Origin: an uncultured Desulfomonile sp.
Lineage (GTDB): Bacteria > Desulfobacterota > Desulfomonilia > Desulfomonilales > Desulfomonilaceae
NCBI GenBank assembly: GCA_937915285.1
Contig: CALDNG010000300.1
Coordinates: 1 to 13,540, forward strand
Length of the DNA stretch: 13,540 nucleotides
Direction of reading: 5' to 3'
Shown here: one piece after another, positions 6,540-13,126 of the stretch
Numbering within the stretch: the first letter of the stretch is position 1
Layout of the letters: every line of letters starts with the position of its first letter
Program-made: the position numbers and the translations under genes
The notes under the pieces: model-generated
Told to the model about the DNA's origin: nothing
Database searches by the model: none
The model's input: only the letters and a program-made list of their open reading frames with translations

Positions 6540-8720
6540 TCATTTTGAATCCCTGATGGCGGCAAGAACATTCTCCGGTGTCATGGGCAATTTTCGCAGC
6601 CTTACTCCGATAGCATTAAACACTGCATTTCCAATGGCAGGGGCCACTGGAGGAACCGGAGGCTCTCCTACACCACCAGCCTTAAGATCTTTGCTGATTA
6701 TGTGCGCTTCAATCCTGGGAGTCTCCGACATGCTCAGGATGGGATAGCCGCTGAAGTTGTTAGTGACAACACCGCCCTTTCCAAAGGATACTCTCTCCTT
6801 CAACGCAACAGATATTCCCATGATAGTACCACCCTCTATCTGAGCCTTCACGCTGTCCGGATTTACGATGCGTCCTGAATCCAGGGCTGTCACCATGCGA
6901 TGAATTTTTATCACACCAGTGTTCCTGTCGACGGACACCTCTGCTAATTGAGCGCAATATCCTCCGTAACAGAAGCGCTGGGCAATTCCCCTGCCCATCC
7001 CTTCTGGGAGGGATTTACCCCAGCCGGCTGCGTCTGCCGCATGCTGCAGGACTCTGGCGCACCTGGGCTCATTCTTGAGCATCTTCAGACGGAATTCCAG
7101 AGGATCCTGTCGGGCAAGATGCGCCATCTCGTCAATAAAAGACTCAACCGCAAAAGTGTTACTGGAGTTTCCGACGGACCTCCAGAACCCTGCAGGGATG
7201 GGAACTTCGAGGCGAACATATTCGGCCTGCAGGTTCGGTATTGAATAGCTCATGTTCCAGATGCAGTCCAGCGCCGAGGGGTCAATTCCGTCCTTGACCA
7301 GAGCCGGTAGAAGCCTTTCCATGATGGGAGGAGTTACGATCTTGTGTCGCCATGCGCCCAGATTTCCGTCATTATCCAGGCCGCCCTCAATCTTGTGCAA
7401 ACTGCCAGGACGGAAGCAGTCATTCTGGAAGTCCTCAGCCCTCGTCCAGATGTGCTTGACGATCTGTCCCGATGCCTTGGATATCCTCAAAGCCTCGGCT
7501 ACCACTTGCACCTCAAACTTTCCTCCGAATGCGCCTCCCAGCATCGTGGTGTGGACATTTATTTTCTCGGCAGGTAACCCTGTTTCTTTCATGGCTGTAT
7601 TAAGCACGGAGGTCTGGAACTGGGTCGGTATCCATATCTCACAACTATCGGCCCTGACGTGAACTACGCAGTTCTGAGGCTCCATGGCAGCGTGGGCTAC
7701 AAATGGAAGATAGTATTCCGCCTGTATTTTTTTCGTAGACCTGTTGAGGCTGTTTTCGACATCACCTATGTTCTTTGCAATGAGACCCTTAGTCTTCATG
7801 TTGTCGTAAAACATCCTATCCAGAGTTTCGTTTTCCAGGTCAGGCATGGAACCAGCGCTCCATTTGGCGTCCAAGGCCGCCCTTCCCTTCCATGCTGATT
7901 CTACATCCGTGGCTATGACGGCAACCCCATCTTTTGTCTGGATTACCTGCTTTACCCCTGGAACCTTCAGAGCCCTTTCAGTATCGAATGAAACAAGCGT
8001 CGCGCCGTAGGCGGAGGGTCTTTCAAGTGTCGAATACAGCATGCCAGGTATGCAGACATCTATTCCGAAAACACCTTTCCCATTAATTTTATCGGCTGAA
8101 TCGAGTCTGGGCATTTGCTTGCCGACAAAGGAGAGTCTATCGTGAGGTTTAAGTTTAGGCTCGGCCGGAACGGCCATTTTTGCTGCGCTTGAAGCCAGTT
8201 CACCATAAGTCATTTTTCTGCCGGATGCGGAATGGATGACAGTCCCCTTTGAGGTTTGGCATTCAGAAACTGGGACTTTCCATTCTTGTGCAGCAGCAAG
8301 AACCAGCATTTCTCGAACAGCCGCAGACGCCTTGCTCATGGCTTCAATCATGTTGCGAATACCGGTGCTTCCTCCGGTAATTTGTAATCCGGAGACAGGA
8401 TCCTTGTAGGGATCGGCTGCTGGAGCGGCTTCCACCCGGATGTTTTTCCATTCCACGTCAAGCTCGTCACCCATTACCATTGCCAGACCGGTCCATGTTC
8501 CCTGTCCCATCTCGACCTTGCCGAGTATGAATGTGACCACGTTATTCGGGGCGATCTTTATCCATGCGTTAGGGGCCCAGACCTGGCCTGACTTTGCCTC
8601 CGGGACCCTCTGGGCCGCATGAGTGAACGTGGTTAGTCCCCCGAGTTGGATAGCTGCCACCAGACCTGCTCCAGCGCAGGAAACCCTCAAAAAATCCCTT
8701 CTATCAATGGAGTTTGTCAT
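6540..8720 (-). CDS. Molybdopterin-binding subunit of xanthine-dehydrogenase-family hydroxylase (isoquinoline 1-oxidoreductase beta type), Tat-exported
   Basis: This 726-aa protein is the catalytic large subunit of a molybdenum hydroxylase. It inserts an oxygen from water into an aldehyde or N-heteroaromatic carbon. The N-terminus has a Tat signal (DRRDFLRVS at 6-14, then a hydrophobic run to about residue 34, 'THA' before a likely cleavage site), so it acts in the periplasm. Motifs in order: 'GKVEMGQGTWTG' (67-78), 'MEPQNCVV' (346-353), the cofactor loop GGAFGGKFE (395-403), 'WTRAEDFQNDCFRP' (425-438), 'WRSVGNSSNTFAVESFIDE' (513-531) and 'GVGEPPVPPVAPAIGNA' (683-699), where E686 fits the catalytic base. 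Full length is normal for the IorB group, which lacks an FAD subunit. ATG at 8720 overlaps the Fe-S gene's stop (ATGA), with a six-G ribosome site 5 nt upstream. Substrate is not predictable; aldehyde and quinoline/isoquinoline oxidation are both known in this group. No cytochrome c partner is adjacent. Confidence 0.93.
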   Translation of the reverse strand: MTNSIDRRDFLRVSCAGAGLVAAIQLGGLTTFTHAAQRVPEAKSGQVWAPNAWIKIAPNNVVTFILGKVEMGQGTWTGLAMVMGDELDVEWKNIRVEAAPAADPYKDPVSGLQITGGSTGIRNMIEAMSKASAAVREMLVLAAAQEWKVPVSECQTSKGTVIHSASGRKMTYGELASSAAKMAVPAEPKLKPHDRLSFVGKQMPRLDSADKINGKGVFGIDVCIPGMLYSTLERPSAYGATLVSFDTERALKVPGVKQVIQTKDGVAVIATDVESAWKGRAALDAKWSAGSMPDLENETLDRMFYDNMKTKGLIAKNIGDVENSLNRSTKKIQAEYYLPFVAHAAMEPQNCVVHVRADSCEIWIPTQFQTSVLNTAMKETGLPAEKINVHTTMLGGAFGGKFEVQVVAEALRISKASGQIVKHIWTRAEDFQNDCFRPGSLHKIEGGLDNDGNLGAWRHKIVTPPIMERLLPALVKDGIDPSALDCIWNMSYSIPNLQAEYVRLEVPIPAGFWRSVGNSSNTFAVESFIDEMAHLARQDPLEFRLKMLKNEPRCARVLQHAADAAGWGKSLPEGMGRGIAQRFCYGGYCAQLAEVSVDRNTGVIKIHRMVTALDSGRIVNPDSVKAQIEGGTIMGISVALKERVSFGKGGVVTNNFSGYPILSMSETPRIEAHIISKDLKAGGVGEPPVPPVAPAIGNAVFNAIGVRLRKLPMTPENVLAAIRDSK

Positions 8721-9172
8721 TTGGGCCCCCCAGCGCTAACCACTTTCTGGATGGCCTTCAGGATGCGGGGGTAGGTTCCGCACCTGCAGAGTACTCCGTC
8801 CATTGATTGAACAATCTGCTCAGTTGTCGGTTTGGGATTCCTATCGAGCATGGCCACTGCTTCCAGGATCTGGGCCGGCTGACAATACCCACACTGAGAT
8901 ACTTCCTCGGAAAGCCAGGCCTGCTTCAAAGGATGGTCAGGGGATATTCCCTCGATCGTGGTGACGGCCTTCCCCTGGACCTCGCCGACATTCAACTGAC
9001 AGGAGCGCCTGGATTCACCGTCAACAAGTACCGTGCAGGACCCGCAAGATCCCTCTCCGCATCCATATTTTGTCCCTGAAAGTCTTAGGTTCTCCCTAAT
9101 CACCCACAGCAGGTTGGCGGTAGGTTCCACGTCCACCTTATGCCTGGTTCCGTTAATGAATAATTCCAGCAT
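8717..9172 (-). CDS. [2Fe-2S] subunit of the molybdenum hydroxylase (isoquinoline 1-oxidoreductase alpha type)
   Basis: A 151-aa electron-transfer subunit with two [2Fe-2S] clusters. The N-terminal plant-ferredoxin-like domain has C38, C43, C46 and C58 (in 'YGCGEGSCGSCTVLV' and 'RRSCQL'). The C-terminal helical domain has C94 and C97 ('SQCGYCQPAQI') and C129 and C131 ('LCRCGTYPRI'). All eight ligands are present and the length is normal. It has no signal peptide of its own, so it is expected to fold with its clusters in the cytoplasm and be carried across the membrane with the Tat-tagged large subunit, as known for related periplasmic hydroxylases. ATG at 9172 has AAGGGGGA ending about 9 nt upstream. 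It is the first gene of the two-gene operon. No FAD subunit, XdhC-type maturation gene or cytochrome follows. Confidence 0.95.
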   Translation of the reverse strand: MLELFINGTRHKVDVEPTANLLWVIRENLRLSGTKYGCGEGSCGSCTVLVDGESRRSCQLNVGEVQGKAVTTIEGISPDHPLKQAWLSEEVSQCGYCQPAQILEAVAMLDRNPKPTTEQIVQSMDGVLCRCGTYPRILKAIQKVVSAGGPK

Positions 9173-9499
9173 TTGCAGAATCCCCCTTTGGAAAAGAATT
9201 TTTGTGGCAAAGACAGTTAGTCTATTGGCGTTAGCTTCATCACTTCAATATTCATAAGACAGATCGATGTTACGTGTAGATCCATCTATCGCAATAGTTC
9301 ATCCGCTTAAACGTTCAATCCCCATCTTTTATCAATCGGACCCTAATAATACTATTGTCGCTGGAATGGTAGCAAATGGAAACTAATCGAAATATTTTCA
9401 GCCCAACGGTCAATGATGGTCTTCGGAATCAGATCATAAAGAGAAATCATGGGACACGCCCGATGTGGGTTCAACCAGTTCCCTGAAAGGATGACACAT
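9173..9499. other. 327-bp intergenic region between the hydroxylase operon and the SulP gene
   Basis: AT-rich non-coding stretch holding the 5' region of the hydroxylase operon and the 3' region of the SulP gene, which run in the same direction. Apart from the possible promoter at 9219-9248, I see no convincing gene, terminator or repeat in it. Confidence 0.6.
9219..9248 (-). promoter_or_regulatory. Possible sigma70 promoter of the molybdenum hydroxylase operon
   Basis: On the minus strand TTGAAG (9248-9243), an 18-bp spacer and TAGACT (9224-9219) each match the consensus at 4 of 6 positions, about 47 bp before the start of the Fe-S subunit gene. Confidence 0.3.
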
Positions 9500-11374
9500 C
9501 TAGGGCTTTTTCTCTGTTAATTCTTTCAATTCTCTGAGAATCGTTTCAAACTGGACTCTTATTGTCAATAGCTTCGTTCGCTCATCACCATCTACCACAT
9601 CCACGCGGTCACAAACCATTTCATGAACACACTTGACCATATCCGGCAATATGTCGGAGGAACTACGTTTGCTCAAACCTTCCTCTGTCAGGTAATGTGA
9701 AACAGCGAAAAGGGTCCTTGGATGGAAATTCTCACGTCCGATTTTATCTGCTATCCCAAGCCGATCCATCAGGGAAAACGCCGGAGCCTGGACCCTGCTC
9801 AATCTAAGACTGATCCCCCTTTTACTGAGTTCTTCGTTGAGTTCCGCTAGCATTTCAGCTCCCGCCAGATCGAGGTCTCGGGTCATTTCAAGGTCAAACA
9901 CCACTGCAAGGACGGGGGACGGGCTGTCATGAATCAGAGACAGGATGCGGTTTTTGTATGAGGAGGCGTTTGCGTAGAATATGCCAGTGTCGGCTTTGAT
10001 TATCAGCATACCCGGAATGGTTATATTTTCGGGATTTTCTTGAACTGATGAGAACTGCGGCTGTCCCGGGACCCTGCCCATGATACTGATGTGGGGCTGA
10101 GAGGTTCGCACTATGACTAGTAAAAGGGATAGCAATGCTCCTATAACAACGCCGTCAAGAATGCCGAGGACGAGAACCCCTATTAGGGCGCCCATTGCCG
10201 TCCAGAACTCAGGGGTTCGCAGCTCGAAGAGACCCGCAAGCTGTCGCCATTTGAATAATCCCCTTATGGCCACTATTACCACGGCGGCCAGAATGGGTTC
10301 AGGGAGTCTGGCAAATAACCCGGTAAGGAACATTACCACTCCGGCGATCAGCAAAGCGCTGAATCCTCCAGCAAGTTGAGTTTTTGCCCCAGACTGGTCA
10401 TTTAATGCGCTACGAGAGAAACTCCCGGCCACAGGATATGACTGGGTCAGACCTGTTCCTATGCTTGCGAAACCCAGCGCTAGCAGTTCCTGGTTGGGGT
10501 TTACCTCATATCCGTTCTTGGACGCAAATGCTCGCGCCATACTCATTCCCTCGACATAGGCAAGCACAAAAACAGCAACTGCGCCACGGATGACTTCCCG
10601 GGCGTCAGGAAGAAATACTGGTGGAATGGTAAGGTTGGGAAGCCCGCCTGGAATTGCCCCAACCACATCTATGCCCAGGGACTTTGCATCAACCAAAGTG
10701 ACCACTCCGATTGAGCCCAGAACAACCATCAAAGGCCAGGGCAGCTTGGGTTTGAAGTGTTCTCCGACTACCAGTATAGCTATGCCCAGGCCTCCGAAAG
10801 CCAATGCCCAAATATTGGTCAGATGGATGTTTTCAATTATGAAGGTAACACGCTCAAGGAACTGGCCCTGAGCGCCATGAATTCCAAACAGTTTCCCAAG
10901 TTGAGACCCAGCTATGTATAGGGCGGCTCCGGTCGAGAATCCAATCAGAACAGACTCTGAAATGAAATTCATCAGGGCGCCCAGCCTCAAAGCGTAGGCA
11001 ATCAGCGCTATTACCCCTACAAGCACTGAAATCAGAGCCGCCAGAGCGGCGTATTGGGCCGGAGAGTCGACTGTAAGTCCAGCCAGAGCAGAGGCGACTA
11101 GAATTGAGACGGCAGATGTGGGCCCCATGACAAGCTGTCGAGAAGTCCCCAGCAACATGTAAAGGATTGGGGCCGCTATTGAGGCGTACAATCCGGCCTG
11201 TGGGGGCATTCCTGCAAGCTCGGCGTACGCTATAGCTTCAGGGATCGTGAAAGCAGCCAGGGTAGCGCCTGCCATGAGATCGGCCCGAAACCATTCCTTA
11301 CGATATGCAGGCAACCAGTCAACTATAGGAAAGTAGTTACGAACCCTGTCCGAAAAAGTTTCTTCCTGACGCAT
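9500..11374 (-). CDS. SulP-family anion permease with C-terminal STAS domain
   Basis: A 624-aa inner-membrane transporter of the SLC26/SulP family, which carries sulfate, bicarbonate or related anions, often with sodium or protons. The N-terminal signature 'ADLMAGATLAAFTIPEAIAYAELAGMPPQAGLYASI' spans residues 31-66. The conserved 'TGLTQSYPVAGSFSRSALNDQSGAKTQLAG' segment spans 307-336. The membrane part ends near 422, and a STAS domain covers about 452-563 ('MLIIKADTGIFYANA', 'VVFDLEMTRDLDLAGAEML'). A further tail of about 60 residues rich in charged helices follows and is not part of STAS. I chose ATG at 11374, preceded by GGAGG with 4 nt spacing; the upstream TTG at 11389 would add five residues. 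The gene stands alone, with no sulfate-activation genes or carbonic anhydrase beside it, so sulfate versus bicarbonate is undecided. An 8-bp perfect dyad lies just upstream. Confidence 0.93.
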   Translation of the reverse strand: MRQEETFSDRVRNYFPIVDWLPAYRKEWFRADLMAGATLAAFTIPEAIAYAELAGMPPQAGLYASIAAPILYMLLGTSRQLVMGPTSAVSILVASALAGLTVDSPAQYAALAALISVLVGVIALIAYALRLGALMNFISESVLIGFSTGAALYIAGSQLGKLFGIHGAQGQFLERVTFIIENIHLTNIWALAFGGLGIAILVVGEHFKPKLPWPLMVVLGSIGVVTLVDAKSLGIDVVGAIPGGLPNLTIPPVFLPDAREVIRGAVAVFVLAYVEGMSMARAFASKNGYEVNPNQELLALGFASIGTGLTQSYPVAGSFSRSALNDQSGAKTQLAGGFSALLIAGVVMFLTGLFARLPEPILAAVVIVAIRGLFKWRQLAGLFELRTPEFWTAMGALIGVLVLGILDGVVIGALLSLLLVIVRTSQPHISIMGRVPGQPQFSSVQENPENITIPGMLIIKADTGIFYANASSYKNRILSLIHDSPSPVLAVVFDLEMTRDLDLAGAEMLAELNEELSKRGISLRLSRVQAPAFSLMDRLGIADKIGRENFHPRTLFAVSHYLTEEGLSKRSSSDILPDMVKCVHEMVCDRVDVVDGDERTKLLTIRVQFETILRELKELTEKKP

Positions 11375-11402
11375 CCAGCCTCCGACCAACTCTGTCAGTT
11401 AT

Positions 11403-11428
11403 TTTGTAAACCGCAGTCCTTTTACAAA
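11403..11428. promoter_or_regulatory. Perfect 8-bp inverted repeat upstream of the SulP gene
   Basis: TTTGTAAA (11403-11410) and TTTACAAA (11421-11428) are separated by 10 bp, so arm centres are 18 bp apart. The element begins 29 bp upstream of the SulP ATG. It suits an operator bound by a dimer on two half-sites about two helical turns apart, or an RNA hairpin in the leader. It resembles part of BirA-type boxes (TTGTAAAC half-site), but the spacer is too short for one. Confidence 0.45.
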
Positions 11429-11543
11429 TATTTCTGTTGATAATCCGGACGACCTGACCAGCGACAGACATCGGTAGCAGAAAAGCTTTTTTTCATTGGG
11501 CGCAGAATGCTCTTGAACCCTGGTCCGACCTTCTCCATCAACG

Positions 11544-11556
11544 GTCATGGCATGAC
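11544..11556. repeat. 13-bp palindrome
   Basis: GTCATG-G-CATGAC has 6-bp arms around one base, in the SulP/WYL gap and within the doubtful 66-codon frame. It may be a protein-binding site; nothing ties it to a known regulator. Confidence 0.3.
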
Positions 11557-11632
11557 AGGAAACCGAAAAGCATCCGGAAATAGAACGTATCCATAGCATT
11601 TTACTGTAGCTTTATCAAGAAATGTGTGGTTC

Positions 11633-11659
11633 GCGCGGATGGAAGGCTTGAGGCCGCGC
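11633..11659. repeat. GC-rich inverted repeat
   Basis: GCGCGG (11633-11638) and CCGCGC (11654-11659) enclose a 15-bp loop. No T-tract follows on the minus strand, so a terminator for the WYL gene is possible but weakly supported. Confidence 0.3.
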
Positions 11660-11706
11660 TACAGCAAGTAGTTGCGTCAGTAGCCAGCGGGCAGCCGGTA
11701 ATTCAT

Positions 11707-11720
11707 GACACAGACGTGTC
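11707..11720. repeat. Short dyad GACAC-AGAC-GTGTC
   Basis: A perfect 5-bp inverted repeat with 4-bp centre, in the SulP/WYL gap. It shares the AGAC centre with the dyad at 3152-3167, but the arms differ, so the two are not clearly the same site. Confidence 0.25.
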
Positions 11721-11824
11721 CTGCAGAATCCCGCCAGGCGTAAGCAGGAATTCTTAAACGAAGAATCGATAACCAAATATGTCTGAGAAGCAAAGTCAGC
11801 GACCCAATCAGGTCCTTGATGGAA

Positions 11825-12826
11825 TTATTGGGTTTGCCTTCGAGCCTTCACAGTTTTCTTCGAGAGATTCTCATAATTCATCGCGGCTTTCTCATGCTCG
11901 CTCAAAATCCTGTCCCGCAAGGACGAAGGTTCAATAACTTCCGCTGCCGCGCCAAAACCGAGAATCCACGATATGATTTCGAAATTTATGGGAACCTTAA
12001 TGGACAGCGTTACTGATCCATCAGGATGGTCCTCTATCTTCTGGGTGGCATGCCAGATTCTTTCACGAACCACATGGGCGGCTCTGGAGGCGACCCTAAC
12101 CACGACATTCTGCGGATCGCCGGTCATGACACGGAAGGCCGATTTCAAGTATTCATCAATGTCAAGTTTCTTTGGGACCTTGAATCCCTCGTCGAGAACT
12201 GTCATTTTGTGAATTCGATCAAGAGAGAAAGTTCTCAGATCTTTTCTCTTGTGACAGTACCCTATGAGATAAAAACTGCCATTCATGACCCAGACACGGT
12301 AAGGGTCCACTTTTCGAAGCGTTTGTGACCCTGTAGACACGGCTTTGTATTCAATCTTGACTCGTTTCTTTGATATCGTAGCCTCACTGAGTTGGTTGAT
12401 AGTATCTGCTAGCCCCAAAAGGCTACGGGTCGGACCAAAGTCGATTCTAACCGTGGTAGAAACTCCATCCACAAAATCGATGGTCTCTGGCTTCAATAGA
12501 GCCCTGACTTTTCCTGAAAGCGACTCCATGCTCTCCTGAAAAATGGTACCGTTGAAAACTTTCAAAAGGTCACGGCTAGTGTGTAAAGCCATCAGTTCTG
12601 TAGCAGTGAGAGGCAATGGCAGCAATTTTTTGAAAGTGTCAACCATTTTCCAGTAGGAAAACTTGCCTTTCTTTTCAACAAATACAGGAAAACCTCCACG
12701 TTGGATGGCATCAAGATCTCGGTACAGCGTACGGATTGGCGCCCCCACCTGTTCAGCAAGTTCGGACGCGCCAATACCATTAGCGTGAGTCTCGATCAAT
12801 TTGATAATCCTCCACTGACGGGACAT
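11825..12826 (-). CDS. WYL-domain transcriptional regulator with N-terminal HTH (YafY type)
   Basis: A 333-aa cytoplasmic DNA-binding regulator. An N-terminal winged helix of the HTH_11 type (residues 1-60) contains 'GASELAEQVGAPIRTLYRDLDAIQRGGFPV', which is the usual recognition-helix region of this family. The WYL domain (about 145-225) shows 'VKIEYKA', 'KVDPYRVWVMNGSFYLIGYC' and 'LRTFSLDRI', and a WCX-like C-terminal part ('ISWILGFGAAAEVIEPSSLRDRI') follows. WYL domains are thought to sense ligands, nucleotides or single-stranded DNA. I chose ATG at 12826 because GGAG lies 5 nt upstream. The ATG at 12841 and the start at 12880 lack as good a site. It is transcribed divergently from the CDF exporter across about 300 bp and could control it or the SulP gene downstream. 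It is not next to CRISPR or defence genes here. Key residues look intact. Confidence 0.93.
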   Translation of the reverse strand: MSRQWRIIKLIETHANGIGASELAEQVGAPIRTLYRDLDAIQRGGFPVFVEKKGKFSYWKMVDTFKKLLPLPLTATELMALHTSRDLLKVFNGTIFQESMESLSGKVRALLKPETIDFVDGVSTTVRIDFGPTRSLLGLADTINQLSEATISKKRVKIEYKAVSTGSQTLRKVDPYRVWVMNGSFYLIGYCHKRKDLRTFSLDRIHKMTVLDEGFKVPKKLDIDEYLKSAFRVMTGDPQNVVVRVASRAAHVVRERIWHATQKIEDHPDGSVTLSIKVPINFEIISWILGFGAAAEVIEPSSLRDRILSEHEKAAMNYENLSKKTVKARRQTQ

Positions 12827-13023
12827 CTGATCTCCACGCATGGCGAACACCCCACTCCATAATAAATAAAAGTTTATCAATTAGCCTGAACTTACTCTAA
12901 CATGAACATAATCCGAATGTAAACAAATAATGATGTCCTCATACGTCCCGCACTAACTTACAACCTATTAACAAAAAGCAGGCGTCTGTTAGTAACATGG
13001 CGCTCCAGTGAATCCTGATTAAT

Positions 13024-13052
13024 TTGCAACCATTGCGTGACGCATGTATTAT
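13024..13052 (+). promoter_or_regulatory. Putative CDF promoter with a dyad in the spacer
   Basis: TTGCAA (13024-13029), a 17-bp spacer and TATTAT (13047-13052) form a good sigma70-like promoter 75 bp before the CDF start. The palindrome TGCGT-G-ACGCA (13034-13044) lies entirely within the spacer, where a regulator could block or remodel the promoter. This fits a metal-responsive switch but the regulator is not identified. Confidence 0.45.
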
Positions 13053-13126
13053 GGCGATCGGTTTCAGGCCTGACAGCGCTGCAATTTACGGACTTCATGA
13101 CACTCATGCGGAAATGACCACAACGG

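Larger units (their letters stand above)
11390..11824. other. 435-bp non-coding region rich in dyads between the SulP and WYL genes
   Basis: The stretch lies between two leftward genes. It holds the TTTGTAAA dyad at 11403-11428, a 13-bp palindrome at 11544-11556, a GC-rich inverted repeat at 11633-11659, a GACAC/GTGTC dyad at 11707-11720, and a long-loop inverted repeat at 11802-11833 spanning the WYL stop. A 66-codon minus-strand frame (11399-11599) with a CYRC pair is open but has no ribosome site. No intact gene, tRNA or transposase remnant is convincing. Confidence 0.5.

Noticed and set aside
6335..6556. A 73-codon plus-strand frame after the rmuC-linked gene
   Set aside because: It has no ribosome site, covers two hairpins, runs into the antisense end of the molybdenum hydroxylase gene, and its peptide shows no domain-like pattern.
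11399..11599. A 66-codon minus-strand frame with a CYRC pair
   Set aside because: There is no ribosome site at 11599 and only four Cys without a complete zinc-ribbon pattern. Kept as a possibility in the gap description rather than called a gene.
11803..11832. Inverted repeat CCCAAT/ATTGGG as the WYL terminator
   Set aside because: The loop is 18 bp, one arm is inside the WYL coding end, and no T-tract follows on the minus strand.
11825..12826. WYL regulator as a sign of a CRISPR or phage-defence island
   Set aside because: No repeats with regular spacers, Cas, nuclease-helicase or restriction genes are present; the neighbours are transporters. RmuC alone is a housekeeping gene.
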